From assembly GCA_017562135.1 (NCBI GenBank), contig QEYB01000669.1, positions 1 through 50,957 of the forward strand: a DNA stretch of 50,957 bases, given 5' to 3'. The position numbers and the translations under genes were made by a program. The notes beneath the pieces were generated by a model. That model was not told the DNA's origin, searched no databases, and worked only from the letters and a program-made list of their open reading frames with translations. Of this stretch, positions 12,704-24,704 are shown piece by piece. Within the stretch, counting starts at the first letter, position 1. Each line of letters starts with the position of its first letter. Source of the DNA: Dipylidium caninum (Eukaryota; Platyhelminthes; Cestoda; Cyclophyllidea; Dipylidiidae).

Positions 12704-13716
12704 TGTTTTTTCATTATTTGTGAATTATCACTGTCAACGCTAAGCTCATACTGCTTACTTTGCGCTCTTTTGGCTGAGATCTTATGTTTTAAGACGCGGC
12801 TTTTGGAGCAGCATCATCACACAGCCAGTGTATCTTAAAAGTACACCGTCTTATTACGCGTATAGTTCATCTGACGAGAGACGCAACACCACGGATCCCA
12901 CTTTTCCCCACACTCTGAACTGACACTTGCAGTTCCCTAAATGCCAATTCATTTCTCTTTGCTATTTCACTACGTTGATTAGCCATGTCGTGGCCATGTG
13001 TGTTTCCACACACAATATCTGGAGAGAGCCACGAAAGAAGATGTGGATTAGATTCACTCGAAGACCAGTGCATAGAAGTGGAAGTATTGTGGTGTGATGA
13101 CTGTCAACCGCTCACGCCAGCGGTGGATGGTCTGCTGTACCGCATGTCGGCGAATAATGCGGTGTACACCCACGTCAGCATACACCTCAGTTCTACGCGT
13201 ATGATGTTAACGTCATCGGTCAAAGCCTTCTCAATTGGTATTGATGAAGCCTGTTTCGAAGCATCAAATATCGTTGAATTATGGTGCCAAATTAAGTCTG
13301 TAAAGAGGTGGAATTTTAGTGGTGGTGGTAGGCCATAGAGTTGTTCTTAGTGCTTTTTTCAGTTTGAGATAAATGGTAGGCTAGATGGCTGAATTAGTGG
13401 GTAGACTCAGTGTTTCAAAGTCCACGCCTCACCAAGAACATGACCGTTACACCGAGCGTTCGCGTTGCCTCTCAGCGTCACGTCACAATTCTTAGATGCT
13501 TGAGAGGACAGATATTACACCCACCGCCTTCGTCGAGAGAATTTCTTTTGCCAAATTATTGTAGAAACCACTATGGGAACCTCGTGACACTTCTACTGCG
13601 CTGATGCGATGCATAGTTATGTTTGTGGTATGAATATGACTGCAGATTAGGCTTACATCCGATTAAATAAAAGACTTTAATTTTTCCGGTCTATTCTTTC
13701 CTCCTCTCTCGCACAG
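12698..13716 (+). other. WASP copy 0 last intron (GC-AG)
   Basis: About 1.02 kb between the split halves of WH2. It aligns along its length with the corresponding introns in the tandem units, for example around 13100-13200 versus 30720-30810 and 37397-37490. The short open frame at 12985-13338 in it has counterparts in units A-C but no family signature, so it is not called as a gene. Confidence 0.7.
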
Positions 13717-13869
13717 GTCGTGTCAGAGCAGTCCCCGACGCCAGCTGCATCAACGGTCAACGATCGCAATAACCTGGAAGCATCTTTGAGTGATGCGTTG
13801 AACAAATTGCTGTCACAACGACGCTGTTATCTCTCGGACGACGAGGAGAACGATTCAGATTCATTCTAA
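13717..13869 (+). CDS. WAS: WASP copy 0, last exon: WH2 end, C region and acidic tail
   Basis: A 50-residue terminal exon after a gcacag acceptor, phase 0. It starts VVSEQSPTPAAS, completing WH2, then carries LEASLSDALNKLLSQRRCYL, an amphipathic helix equivalent to the WASP C (central/cofilin-homology) region that contacts actin and Arp2/3. It ends SDDEENDSDSF before TAA, a short acidic A region. Family members normally end with a longer acidic run containing a conserved Trp that docks on Arp2/3; here the tail is short and the terminal residue is Phe. The match in order, spacing and character to VCA modules is strong. The short tail could still work, since an aromatic residue is kept, but affinity is an open question. 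Confidence 0.87.
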   Translation, partial: VVSEQSPTPAASTVNDRNNLEASLSDALNKLLSQRRCYLSDDEENDSDSF

Positions 13870-14195
13870 GAGGCCTCCTCCCTTCTAACTAACACTGTCC
13901 ATTTTATGCCCATAGTGACATTTCTTCCACACACGTATTTGCCTTATCTGCTCATATGCTGCTCTCAGAGTGGTCGATTCTACATTCTATTGTCTGATCT
14001 GTTTAATTAAACGGAGAGATGGTGATTGAACGCCGCCTTTTTTGTTCCACTAATCCAGACGCTACTATTAATAATAAGTAGACAGTCATTTGACCATCCT
14101 CTTTTGAAACGTCGAGGTGGGGCCACTCAATGTAAGAGGCCACAGCAAATCTTCACCGGAAAAATAAACACAATGAGATTGAAATTCCATCACTC
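13870..14195 (+). other. 3' flank of WASP copy 0 with candidate poly(A) signal
   Basis: Alignable with the 3' flank of the unit A last exon (31235-31560). Shared landmarks are 'tgtttaattaaacg', 'taataataagtagacagtc' and 'gaggtggggccactca'. A canonical AATAAA lies at 14163-14168, about 295 bases after the stop, and is the only good candidate nearby. It is not kept in the tandem units. Confidence 0.5.
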
Positions 14196-15763
14196 CATGT
14201 AATTCCGTTGGATGTTTTTCATTCCAAGTTGCCTTTACTTCTTTCTATTCTGGTCTTCTGACATTCCAGTGGAATATCGTGATAAGCGCATTGACCGGCT
14301 AGAACATTTCCACTACACGCCGAAATGCGTAAAGATGTGTAAGGGATGGTGTTGTAGTCAAAAAGCCAAGTGCAAAACGGATGGAGGCGAACGCTTGCTT
14401 GTCGCTTCTGTGACGTTCGAAAGGGCTACGAGCAGTCCACTCGGCGTTTGTGGGTAAAGAATTTTGTATGCTTCTCCTAAAAACAACTGCCTCGATTTTG
14501 TGGCCAATCACCTGCAAAACCCTTTTGTAGACCCTCTGACATTGTCTATCTGTGAGGCTGTTGTGCTTTCTTTTCACTGTTCTAACCCATTAATAAAAGA
14601 TGCGGCAAGCATTTACTGGTATACAATGCTCAGTGTGTCGATATAGCTTGTCTAGTCTCTGCTTCGTCTCTCTAGGTATTCGACGTGGTTGAACATATGT
14701 CTTAATGAGAAGTGTAAGTGGATTGAAGAGTCTTGCATTTTGCATTAATGGTTTGTAAAATTGACGATTTCGCCAGCAATGCCACTTCGTATCTCTCTCA
14801 TCCTTCCGCTGTCTGCGCTCCCCCTGTCTCCCCCAATGTCCTTTCCCCGTTTTTGTCTATCATTAAATGCCCTCTAAGAGATAATCTCAGCACACGTGGG
14901 CAGAGGCCAGGTTAACATTGAGAAGAAGGAGGGCGGTTGGGTGTTCGATCAACTCTTGCCACGTTTCTCAGCTGGTACTTTCATTCACGCACTACACACG
15001 GCCCACGGCACACGCGCTCCTGATCAAATACAGGCACGGCCTTAAGAACGCCTCGGCATTCATCCTTGTCTGAGGCTTTACAAATGCTTGGTTTGCTCTC
15101 ACCTCCTGCCATCTGCCAATTCGGTCAAGCAGTCAGTCGGTCCTCCTCTTCCTTTCCCCCTCCTCTTCGTCCACTCTCTTATTCTCCTCCTTTTCTTCCG
15201 CTTCCATTTAATGCCTTTAAAGCTAGCATTTTCCCTGTTCCATTATGGACCCCTCTTGCAATTTCTCTGCACTCCCACTGTTTTCTGTCGTCGCTTGTTG
15301 ACATCAGAATTGCGTTGACCATCATTCTTTCTCTGTACAGATCGCTGCTTAAGGCGTCTTCCCGCCCCCGTTGAGGGGCATGAAAGGGGCCCGCAGAGTT
15401 GTCCTTCATGGTTCGCTATCCGTATCCGCTTGTTGTCTACGCACGTGCACGTTAGTTTGTGTATGTGGCAGTCTAAGCTTTGATCAGACATGCACGTGTG
15501 ACGCTCTATGTGAGGTGTAAGATGCACGGGCTAACCCTTGCATTGGTGTGCGATTATGGATCCGTGAGTGTGTGTGTATGTGCGCAACGAATTATTCGTC
15601 AGTTCTTGCCGAATATGAACATGTTATCTGCTACCTCACTCACCAGCTTCAGCTGATATGTCTCGAGTAAAAGAGGTAATACACCATGTCTCTTCGCCAG
15701 ATAGCAGTCGCTTGAATTCCACTCCTTTCCTTCCCGCACCTCCTACTTTATCATCACCTTTAG
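14196..15763 (+). pseudogene. Diverged copy of the WASP WH1-CRIB intron
   Basis: This stretch aligns, with many substitutions and indels, to the copy 0 intron (about 9430-11059) and to unit A 33845-35639. Shared blocks are 'gtggaatat.gtgataag.gcatt', the 'aaatgcgt.aagatgtgtaag' block, the 'cttaatgagaagtgtaa' block and the block before the CRIB exon. No WH1 exon precedes it, so it lacks the coding 5' end. With the CRIB relic that follows and the orphan last exon at 31088, it is the left half of a further WASP paralogue interrupted by the 15.8-30.6 kb segment. Confidence 0.65.
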
Positions 15764-15812
15764 CCAAACCATAATAACATCGTCATTAGTGAACCTTTTA
15801 ACTCCCAACACT
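15764..15812 (+). pseudogene. Truncated CRIB exon relic
   Basis: After a cctttag acceptor, about 49 bases align with the start of the CRIB exons at 11060 and 35640 (ccaaaccataataacatc..cattagt.aaccttt...ctcccaaca). Alignment to the family stops near 15812, before the FQHI..H core of the domain. The sequence beyond has no further similarity to WASP until about 30566. It cannot encode a GTPase-binding domain. Confidence 0.6.
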
Positions 15813-16049
15813 AAAGTGGGGATTTTAGTCGCTGATCTTGTCAACTGGGTATGCGGTTTTTTAAAGGCGCGCGACCATACAGAGTGGAAATCGGAAATTA
15901 AGCTGCGAGGTCATTTTCGTCCACAAATCAGTATGTAGCTTTCTTTCGTTTCTATTCTTTGACTCCCTTTTCTAAGTCACACAAAATCAGAGGTCTTCGA
16001 AATATCCTTTTCACTAATGAAAATTTTATTTGTTTTCAGTGTCACTGTT

Positions 16050-16300
16050 TCAGCAATGCGTGCGGCAGGCACGCAGGAGTCCACTTTTTCCATCATCATT
16101 GACTGTACGCAAATGTCTTCACACATCGCTAGTCGTATGGCTAATTCCTCGTTTGGACTCCAGTTCACGAGTAATTGTGCGTGGTGTATGAGGGTCACAA
16201 TCCAAAGTCGCTCTTAATTCCTCTCCCTTAGCATCATGTGCTGGTGGTCTTCCTCGAGGTTTTCCGACGACCCTCAAATTGCCCAGAATGAAATCATAGA
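16050..16300 (-). pseudogene. Tc1/mariner-type transposase relic (N-terminal HTH region)
   Basis: On the minus strand an open frame contains GFYDFILGNLRV, GKPRGRPPAHD, EELRATLDCDPHTPRTITRE and ESKRGISHTT. This follows the mariner pattern: WF.KF..G...L.D.PR.GRP, then a second helix-turn-helix with LR..L..dP.qT.RelA..lgvShtTv..HL. The expected continuation reads RHLRTV but after an in-frame stop, with another stop further on. No catalytic DD(D/E) domain is found downstream (toward lower coordinates). It is a decayed fragment of a DNA transposon, probably a passenger within the segment. Confidence 0.6.
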
Positions 16301-17459
16301 AACCCCTGTCGAGCATTTTGTCACTAGCGAATCCATCTCCGAATTCATCTTCCATGTCCCTAGTAACTTGGGTCGTGCTACCATTCAATGTAAACTGGAA
16401 CAACTGCAAGTGAATCAGTACGATGAGCGGTAGAGTCTTCCTCGAGGTTTCCCACAGGTAAGATGTGTCGGATAAATGGAAGATCATGGAATTTTGAAAG
16501 TGTTAGCAACGTGAAGTGGGATGCAAGGCATGTCAAATAAAAGCTGACATGTAAAGGTTCTCTGCGAGATAAAGAATATCTTATTAAGCGCCAAATGGTC
16601 GAAGGTGGGCAATGAGCCGGGAGCGGAGTAGCCGGGCAGAGACAGACAAAAGACGCGGCCGCTCCAGTAGTGCAGTGGCATCATGCATGTCTTCTACGCA
16701 TGTGACCCAGGTCTGGACCCTTGTTGATCGCCTGAAGACGATGCCAGGCGAGTTGTGGACACGGAGGAGGCCACAGGTGGCCATAAGGTTGTTAGAATTC
16801 GGGTGGGTGCGGAAAGAGCGGTCAGGTGGACATATATGGTAACGAGACGCTCACTCACCTTGCCTTACATGCCAGCCTAATAGCTCTTTCTCTAGTCCAC
16901 CCATATTCGAACAAATTTGTTACCACTTGGTCTTTTACCTACCCTCTATTCTCGTGGCGTCAACCTGACCCACCCACATCAGTTGGCACCTCGTAATAGT
17001 CTGTGAGCGTTTTGCCATCCCAGCCACGCGCCGTTCTTGTGCTTTCTACTCGAGTGCTTGGAACTGAGGTGTAGGGCCTCTTCTTTGCCCGATGAGTGTG
17101 GACTTTTATCTTCTGACTTCTCTGTTGCGTATTTTCATGAATTTAAATGCCCTATAATAGGATTGCACAAATGTACGCGTCACCGGAAAGTAAGTAGTCG
17201 GCATCTGTTTCTATCTCGTTACCTGAACGAGGTTTACATCTCCTAACCTTACACCGCCTTATTAATGCTCCTCGAAACTGGCGCCGTGCTAAGATTTAAT
17301 GTGAACTCGTATAAGTAAAGTAGGTGTAAGTGGCGTATCGTTTCCATTTGGTTTAGACGGAATATAAAATACCCTTGGGTTACAAACGGGAGAAAATTAA
17401 AGGAAATGAGGAAGAAGAATGCGACCGCTGTTTCAGCTTCGCTAAGTCTCGATTGCTGA

Positions 17460-18160
17460 ATGCCTCACGTCTGCACGGTGGTGAGAAGGTGAAGGTACAA
17501 TTAATGGTGAAAGGAAGGTAGAGTGAATTTCTGTGACCTCTGGCCAAGAAAAGGAGAATTTCTTTAGCTAAGAAATTAATTTCAAGATGCCAAGTTTTGA
17601 AAGCGATTTGTTCGAAATTAGGTGATTGATGGTGTCCTGGCTGCCTTGAAGTAGACGAAAGGGTGTTGAGTGCCCCACATGGTCTGCGTTATGACGAGGT
17701 CGCAATGCGCGGAGTTGTGCTCTGTTGTTAGGTGTCACTCAGTGCTGAAGGCGTCCTCTCACGTCACTTGCCACGTCTCAGTGATATTAAGACAGTGTAT
17801 CCAGATTTAATTTCAAAATCGAGAGTAGCATTTGCTTGGTTGATTGAAGTACTCGGAAGGGTTGTCGTGGGGCTAAGGTGCACGCAAAGAGTAAGATGGA
17901 CGAGAAGTGTCCATAAAATGAGTTTCTAGAGGGGTGGGAATAGGTATATGGAGGGGATTAAACTGATGAAAAGATGAGGGAAAGGAGGCAGCGACGAGAG
18001 GCTGCTCTCCGCCCTGTCCATCTACGCCATGAGGTGAAGTCTATGATTGTTACAACTCCGGGGAGCTGACTAACGCCTCTTGGCTGGCAAATTCTGGCTA
18101 CTTTAACAACGTTACTGTTTACACCCTTCTAAAACGCCAACTTCAAAGTGTTCTTAGGTT
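17460..18160 (+). repeat. Dispersed repeat R1, left copy
   Basis: Direct repeat of 29540-30190. The core, about 17600-17860 against 29670-29930, differs at only a handful of positions, while the flanks align more weakly. No protein signature and no obvious terminal repeats. The near identity of the core against weaker flanks suggests recent copying or gene conversion. Confidence 0.8.
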
Positions 18161-20105
18161 AACTGATACCATCCGCACAATTATGGCCGATTGACTGACC
18201 CCGCCTACAACTTTACTCTTTCTCGGGCACCTCGCCTGGGAATCGTCCACTTTTCGCCTCGAAACCCACTAGCATCCCAACCTAGGAGAGTCCTCTGAAG
18301 TTACCTCACCTGCGAATTGACAGGCCGGGGCATGCGAGTGTGAGTGGGCCTCAGTCCAACTAGTCCTGAGATAATCGTCGGCCGCCTGGCTCTACATAGA
18401 AGTCCGCCTCATGAGGAGGGACGCCAGCAACTGTCATTTCGATGGATTAGGGATATAAGACAGGTCAAGCTGATGCGTTGGACTCAAATGCTGACTATTT
18501 ACACGTCGAATGACTCTCCTGCGTGTGCGCATTGGATCTTGCTAGTCTGGTGCAGAACATAAATTGCAGTCGCGTCCAACCACCAACTCCCAGCCTCTAG
18601 CTGACTTCCTCCAGACCGTCGCTCTACTGACGGCCTGCTCACACACTACTCTGAGACTGCCAAGAGTATCAGTATATCGTAATGACGCAGCTGAAATGGA
18701 GGGTGCGTAGAAAGGTTGGCACAAGCGAGGACTCACCTGGAGCGAGAATGTCCTGCAATAGCGGATTATTGATGTCAAGAACTGGGGCTGCTCTTTCTCC
18801 ACTTACTCCCCTTACTGCTCTAGCAGTAAAAAATAAATAGATCTACGCTGGTGGATGTGTGAAGAAGGATAAGAGCAACGTCAGTTCATTTCAGACATTA
18901 CTGACATCCGAGAGAGAGACAGAATTTGCACTGGGGAGTGATTATTACGTACCTTTTGTGCAAATCTTCTCCTCCTACATTTTGTGGTCACTGCGGTACA
19001 CTCGCTCGACCAAGCTGTCTGTCCGACCGATTCCAGATTAGTTGAGTGGTGGTGGACGCTTGTTAGACAGCCTATTGTAGAGGGCCTGGCCGTGTATCAT
19101 CGCTGCTCACTTGCGACGGTGAGCGTAAATAGGACATGTATTCCTCGACTTCCCCATCCTCGTTGGTAGATCTACCACGGAGCAAGTCATTCACCGCATT
19201 AATCAACGCCAACGTTAACTCGCGACACGGTCAGACACGAGAACTCTCGTGCCGATGACATCGGCATCCGCGTCGACCAGTGATGTTGTAGACCACGAAA
19301 ACCAACAGCACTAAGTCTGAGTTGAGATCATTTCCCGTTTTCCAGTGGTCGGCCGGTGGACTCCATTCAAGGAACGAGCATCGACTCGACAGGCGCCATG
19401 CCAATTTGCCTCCAGTTGGCAAACCTCCTTGAAGCACCAATCAGACAGCAGCACAGAATGAATGAGCAGCAGTCAATACGTCCATTTTGTGGGCATGCCG
19501 AAAATCGTGCACCGACAAGACCAGCGGCAGTGTCTTCTATCATCTGACCGTCGTCGTCCATGTTCTATACACTTTTTCCTCGTCCTCGAAGCAAGAATGA
19601 TCCCCAGAAGGTGTTGTATTTGTCCGTCTCCTGGAGCTCAGAACTTACTACTACTACCAGGTCAGGCACTCATGTGTGGCACTCGTCTTCTCGAACACCT
19701 CAGGCGAGTTCCGCACATGACGTGGTGCCGTCTCTGCTGCTAAAGCAAAGCCGTTGTCAGATTATAGTGAGTGGGAGAGTTGGAGGAGCGTCATCGAGCG
19801 GGCTGTCGCAGAAAACGCAAAAACCTGTCGTTGACGTGGATCGATGGGGAGAATGGCTTCCGTTGCAGAGCTGTCAGTGAAGACAGGGAAGCAGAGACAT
19901 ACGCGTCCTATTCGCGCTCACCGTTAGCAGCGAGCAGCCATGATACAAAGCCGAGTCCTCAAGCATTGGTTGTCGAAGAACGGTCTGCCACCACTAATCT
20001 GCCCTAGAACCAGCCGAACAGCGTTAGTGGAAGATGGTGGCTAGCGAGGAATTAGCGAGGAAAGCACCCTTCACCCTACGAGGCCAGTCACATCATGCCG
20101 ATATT

Positions 20106-20320
20106 CCAACCGAGTTTTATAGCCTCGATGTAAGTACAGTTCCCTGCAACTTGTCTGCTTAGGGAACTGTATCTAATTTCAACTCACCTAACTGCAATTC
20201 TTTCACCCACTGAATCCTCTTTGCATGCCAAACTGACTTTCACTCGATGACCACCCATCTGCTCGCAGATTGGCAAGCGCATTTCTGCGGCCCTTGCATC
20301 ACCTGCCAAAATGCTTAGTC
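20106..20320 (-). repeat. Dispersed repeat R2, inverted copy
   Basis: Its reverse complement aligns with 25850-26045: 'gcattttggcaggtg', 'gagtgaaagt', 'ttggcatgc.aagagg' and 'gaattgcagt.ag.tgag' occur in the same order. Divergence is substantial, so this is an older family than R1. Confidence 0.6.
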
Positions 20321-20329
20321 TCCTTCTAA

Positions 20330-20570
20330 TGCATTAAGCTACCTTCACTTCTTCCCTTTAAATTTCCCATGCAGTTTCCGAAGCCCCTTTTGTAGTTCCC
20401 CTTCCACTTTATTTCACTTCCCCGCAAAAAAATATCGGAAACATGGAAATGTGCGTAGCGTAATATTATTTGGGTGATGAACACTTTCAGCAGCGAACTC
20501 TCCTTGTCGATTCCGTTCGCGTGAGAGGGCAAACCATCACAGTTCGCGTCGTTCCACGACAGGAGATTAA
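20330..20570 (+). repeat. Dispersed repeat R3, copy 1
   Basis: Aligns with 26620-26840: shared blocks 'catggaaatgtg.gtagc.taatattattt', 'ctctccttg.cg.ttc.gttcgcgtgag' and 'agttcgcgtcgttcca' (approximate, with substitutions). It sits directly beside the inverted R2 copy. Confidence 0.6.
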
Positions 20571-23169
20571 TAAGTTAAGGCAGAAAGAATTGTTTGTCGA
20601 CGTGTTTTTCGAAATTTTCCCAGTCAACGGCAAAAGATCAAGGTGTGGGACTATCTCACACAATCAAATGGCTTGCGCGCATTCCACTCTGACGCCATCA
20701 TTAATTAAGGGGGACCGAGGAAGATCTCCCTACGAAGACCTCCCATAAGCCCAGGAATACCTTGCCTTCTTTTCGCCTTCATTCTTAGTCACTTTGTCTC
20801 CCTCTCTTTCCTATCATCGAAATATACGCGCGCACATTGGAATTAACACCGAAGGTAAGGAGTGGCGAAAAGAGAAAAAATCGCTGTGAAGGTTAAAGTG
20901 GGTAGACGGAGGCACATTAGTTGGGGGGCCAATCTCGAAGGCAGTTAGCATTCACGTATTCTTGTAAGCTCGATAGGTGCAAAGGATGTCGACGCGGGGT
21001 GGCAGTGTGGATTGACTTCGTGCAGAATTGTGGCACTCGAGAAAGTGACAACGAAACGCGTGATCTTCTGCGGCTTTGAGTGACATTCCTGCGCCGAGGT
21101 GAGCAGTTACTAGGCGTGGCGAAATACCAGGACACCACCGACACCCGGTTCTCTGGGTGCATGTCGCCACTCTTTCTTAACATCTTCCTTCACAATCCCC
21201 TCCAAGTAAGCAGTGATGTGGCAACGACGATGAAGGCGTGCAGAACCTTCTGAATGACACATGTGAAACCTTTTCAAGGGGATGCTGCACGGGGGGCTTT
21301 CTATTGTGGCCATTTCAGTCACTTTATCGTAACCAGACTTGTATGAAGTAAAAAGTAGTCAATCGGCCAGGATTCAACTAATTCAGCGACATATACTCTT
21401 TCGAACATGATCATTTGTATTTTGCGTCGATAACTTCCTCCAACCACCCTGTGGCGTCTTCGTCGAGTGCAGTCGTAGCACTTGCGGAATGCTGATATCT
21501 CCAATGACCGCAGTGTGCTGTCAAGCCGAAGATCAGCACCGAAACTGCGCGTTTGTGTATTTGATCCCGTAGTGACAGCGAACACGGTGTGAGTGGTGAA
21601 TACACAGGTCTGTTGCATAAGCATGTTCTTCATCACCTCTGATGTTAATGGCTCATAACTATTCACCACGGACTAGCTCAGCCTCCGTAACAATCGACTC
21701 TATCATCTGGCGGTTGCTTCACATGCTCCGCACGATCAGTGCTGACATTGAGAAGGAGAAGAGAGACAGAGTGTGTGTGTGTGTGTAGTTTTTGTTTAAA
21801 GGAAATGGATGGGAGAAGAAAGGTTGTCGATTTGAGCAATAGTTGTCAGGAGTATGCCGAGGCAGAAGGGGGGGTGGTTGAAATACTTTCAAATCCACTA
21901 TCGCCGCAGCATCGTAGTCGTTTGACGCACGTTTTCGCGACCACCTCCTGCTCCCCAGATCCATTTTATGCACCTTTCCCGACCATCTCATACACTGTGT
22001 CGACCTTAGCCGCGAAACAGCCCTCTCGAATACGTCAAGTAACTAATTTAACGCCGCTCTCATTTAGGCAATTTACGTCTTGCCATACTGAATTAGGAAT
22101 GTTGGGACGTGGTAAGTGCCTTGAGAGGCCACCATCGTCCCTGAGTGACACCCGCATTGACGTTAGAACGAGTTCAATGATCGTCTCGCAGTGCCTGATG
22201 GGCTGATCGTCAGAGAGCCGGGGCCAGAGGCTCAAATGGCTCAACGGGCAGACCAGTGACTAGGGCAAACTAAGAGAAATCACCCGATGTTCAAAACTTA
22301 TCGAATTTTTTCTTGTAACTGGATAGAGAGTCTTAACTTCGGTCGGCTGGACAGTCAAGCAGTTTACTGACACCAAAGGACTTAAGGCCAGCTCATGCCG
22401 GACTGTCGGAATGCTCCATGTCACAACCCCGGTGTGTGACCTGAACACACTCACACCCCGATTGGTACAGCGACCAAACTCAAGGTTCTGGGATGATAAG
22501 GCGGTGTCGTTCTCGCCCGTGGGCCTCGGTAGCGAACTCACCAATTTGCTCGATTTGCGATGAATTTGCAATATTAAGCTTTTTAAATTAAGTAAATTAA
22601 ACCTCCTACAATCTGACAGACGCGGCAGTCACATTCACGAGGTGGAGGGAATTTCACACTCAGATTAACATCGATTGCCTACAAGCCGACGCTCCCGTGA
22701 CAAAATCACTGGCAGCTGCATGTTCGCATTACGAGTGCCCTTCAAATGCCTTACTCACAGAGATGTGACATCGGCTTTAATCGAGCAATATCAAGGGCGA
22801 CACATGGAGTGTCGAACTGGCTTGAGGGATTCGAGAGGACAAGTGCCACAGATGGGTGTCAGACCGAGTAGAAGCAGATTCGAATATGGAAAAGGGGACC
22901 GCAACACCTTCCCCGCATCAGCTTTACTTCGAAGACAGGGGAAAAAATTATATGAAAGGGAGGACTGTGGTCAGGCAAGAGAGCAGATCGCCGTCAGCGG
23001 GAGGTTTTCACCACGGTCCTACCCTCTCGGACGCCGCAGCGACAAGTAAGGAGGGAGGAGTATCCAAAGTTAGTCAGCTTCACGACCGAACACCGGACGA
23101 ATTCGTGCTCAGTTTCACTCTGATTTTCGCCAACTCACGTAATAAGTCCTTGATAAAATAAGATCCTTT

Positions 23170-23300
23170 TAATGGCGTCATTTGAATGAAGTGCTAGGGT
23201 CAGGCGTGCGAGGAGAAATCAGTGGGTGAATGAATTGCAGTTAGGTGAGTTCAAAGTAAGCAAAGGTCATTGCGAAGACGAGTTGCAGTGAAGTGGACTC
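23170..23300 (+). repeat. Dispersed repeat R2, partial copy
   Basis: Shares 'tgaatgaattgcagttaggtg', written here as two parts 'tgaatgaattgcag' and 'ttaggtgagtt', and the following 'gaagacgagttgca' block with the other R2 copies. Only the right part of the repeat is recognisable. Confidence 0.5.
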
Positions 23301-23439
23301 AACGCGAGACTACAAAATTCTGTAGAGAAGAAAGATACGAAGGGACTGGCATTTCTTCCTATTTCTCCGTTAACCACCTATTTCCACTAAAAGTTCCGTC
23401 ATTGGCGAAACTACGGCGAGTCCGCGGTGAGAAGTGGGA

Positions 23440-23850
23440 AGGGGAGGAAGTGTGAGAAGAAGTCCTTAGTTGTGAGCAGTCATTACTCAAATAACGTACA
23501 GCTACGCATATTCGCCCACTACTGATTTTGTTTTTCATCGAGGTAAGGCAAATTGAGCGATTCGAGATTGTTGAGGGACGGGTTGGGGAGTTGAATTTCA
23601 AAGGGGAACTAGCGAACCAACGTGGGAGAGTTAAAGAGAAGAAGTGACGGTAGCGGAGGAGAAGGGTATTAGCGACAGCTGTGATAGACGTCGCAGAATC
23701 TCGCATTACACGGGTAGAAGGCAGAGTCAAGTGCAGTCTCACTTCTTTCTGGCAACATGCGGTGTGTGCAATCAGACCATAGTCCGCCCGATCATAGTCG
23801 AATGCCATCAACTCTCCTCTTCGTCGAGCGCAAGGGATACTAGTTGCACA
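23440..23850 (-). repeat. Dispersed repeat R3, inverted copy
   Basis: Reverse complement aligns with 26430-26800. In translation the minus-strand frame here and the plus-strand frame at 26431-26739 share patterns such as DYGLIAHTACCQKEVRL against DWALIAPTAYCQREMRL. The similarity extends through DNA on both sides of those frames, so a shared ancestral repeat explains it. A relic of a coding element is possible but unproved. Confidence 0.55.
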
Positions 23851-24522
23851 TGACACCATAACAATCGACGATTTAACAGTCCAGTGTGGCCATTGTGAGA
23901 CAAGTATGTGGGTGCTACCTTGCCGAATCTTGTCATCCTCCTGATTTTTCAATAGGGCGTTCGGCCGACGTGACTCTCACCGTAATGTCCCGTAATGTTT
24001 CTGGTCGGTAAGATGAAATTGTTGAAATTCGCTCGTTTGTTTGATTACTTCTTGGGGCTGTGGATGACTGCATTCCATCGACTCGCTGACGACTCCTCGA
24101 ACACACGACCGAGATTCACGCGGTGACCCGACACCCCATCGGAGGTCGGAGATGCCCTTCTCTGCATCCCTTACATACTCCGCATTCCAACCAGCGCCTT
24201 GATTTCCCTTAGTGCTGACGTGTTTACCGGGTGGACACATCCGTGTCGTTAAGTGTCATTCTTCCGGAAAGCCTCGAACCACACGTCGTTCAGATGGATG
24301 ACATTGAAAAATATTTCCACTCGGAAATCCTTGAGAGAGCATCTCTCTCGGCGATGCGCACACCCGCCGCCAGTGGAAATGCCGTTGAAACCGAGATAGG
24401 CGGCGCATTTCCTTGCAGTGAAGGTCATATGGCAAGTTTGATAATGATCCGAAAGCATCAGTTAGGTGATGTTACCTTCAGCCGCGTTACCATAATGACC
24501 ACATTGTGCAAGTGGTGATTAG

Positions 24523-24542
24523 AAATGGGTGGACAGTCGAGA
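24523..24542 (+). repeat. Left arm of 20-base perfect inverted repeat
   Basis: The sequence aaatgggtggacagtcgaga is the exact reverse complement of 25659-25678, and weaker similarity extends on both sides. The arms enclose about 1.1 kb including both R4 copies in part. This could be terminal inverted repeats of a small non-autonomous DNA transposon. No target-site duplication was found by eye. Confidence 0.6.
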
Positions 24543-24704
24543 CAAAACATTTGATTGCCTTTATCGGGAGAGACAGTGCCCGTGGTTGGGCCTCGTGTTG
24601 AGGAAACGATTGTAGGTAAAAATGAAGAGTTGTGTTCGCTTCATTTTTCTTCCACACTTCAGTCAATCGTGTGTCGTTCGAGTTACGACAAAACGTTGAC
24701 TAGC

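Noticed and set aside
12511..12714. Poly-Gly minus-strand frame
   Set aside because: Reverse complement of the proline codons in the copy 0 polyproline exon.
12985..13338. 117-codon plus frame in the copy 0 last intron with counterparts at 30583-30822, 37260-37499 and 43902-44141
   Set aside because: Frames differ between copy 0 and the tandem units and no domain is recognisable; it lies inside an intron supported by the WH2 split.
21778..21790. Short GT dinucleotide tract
   Set aside because: Only about six units and no context suggesting function.
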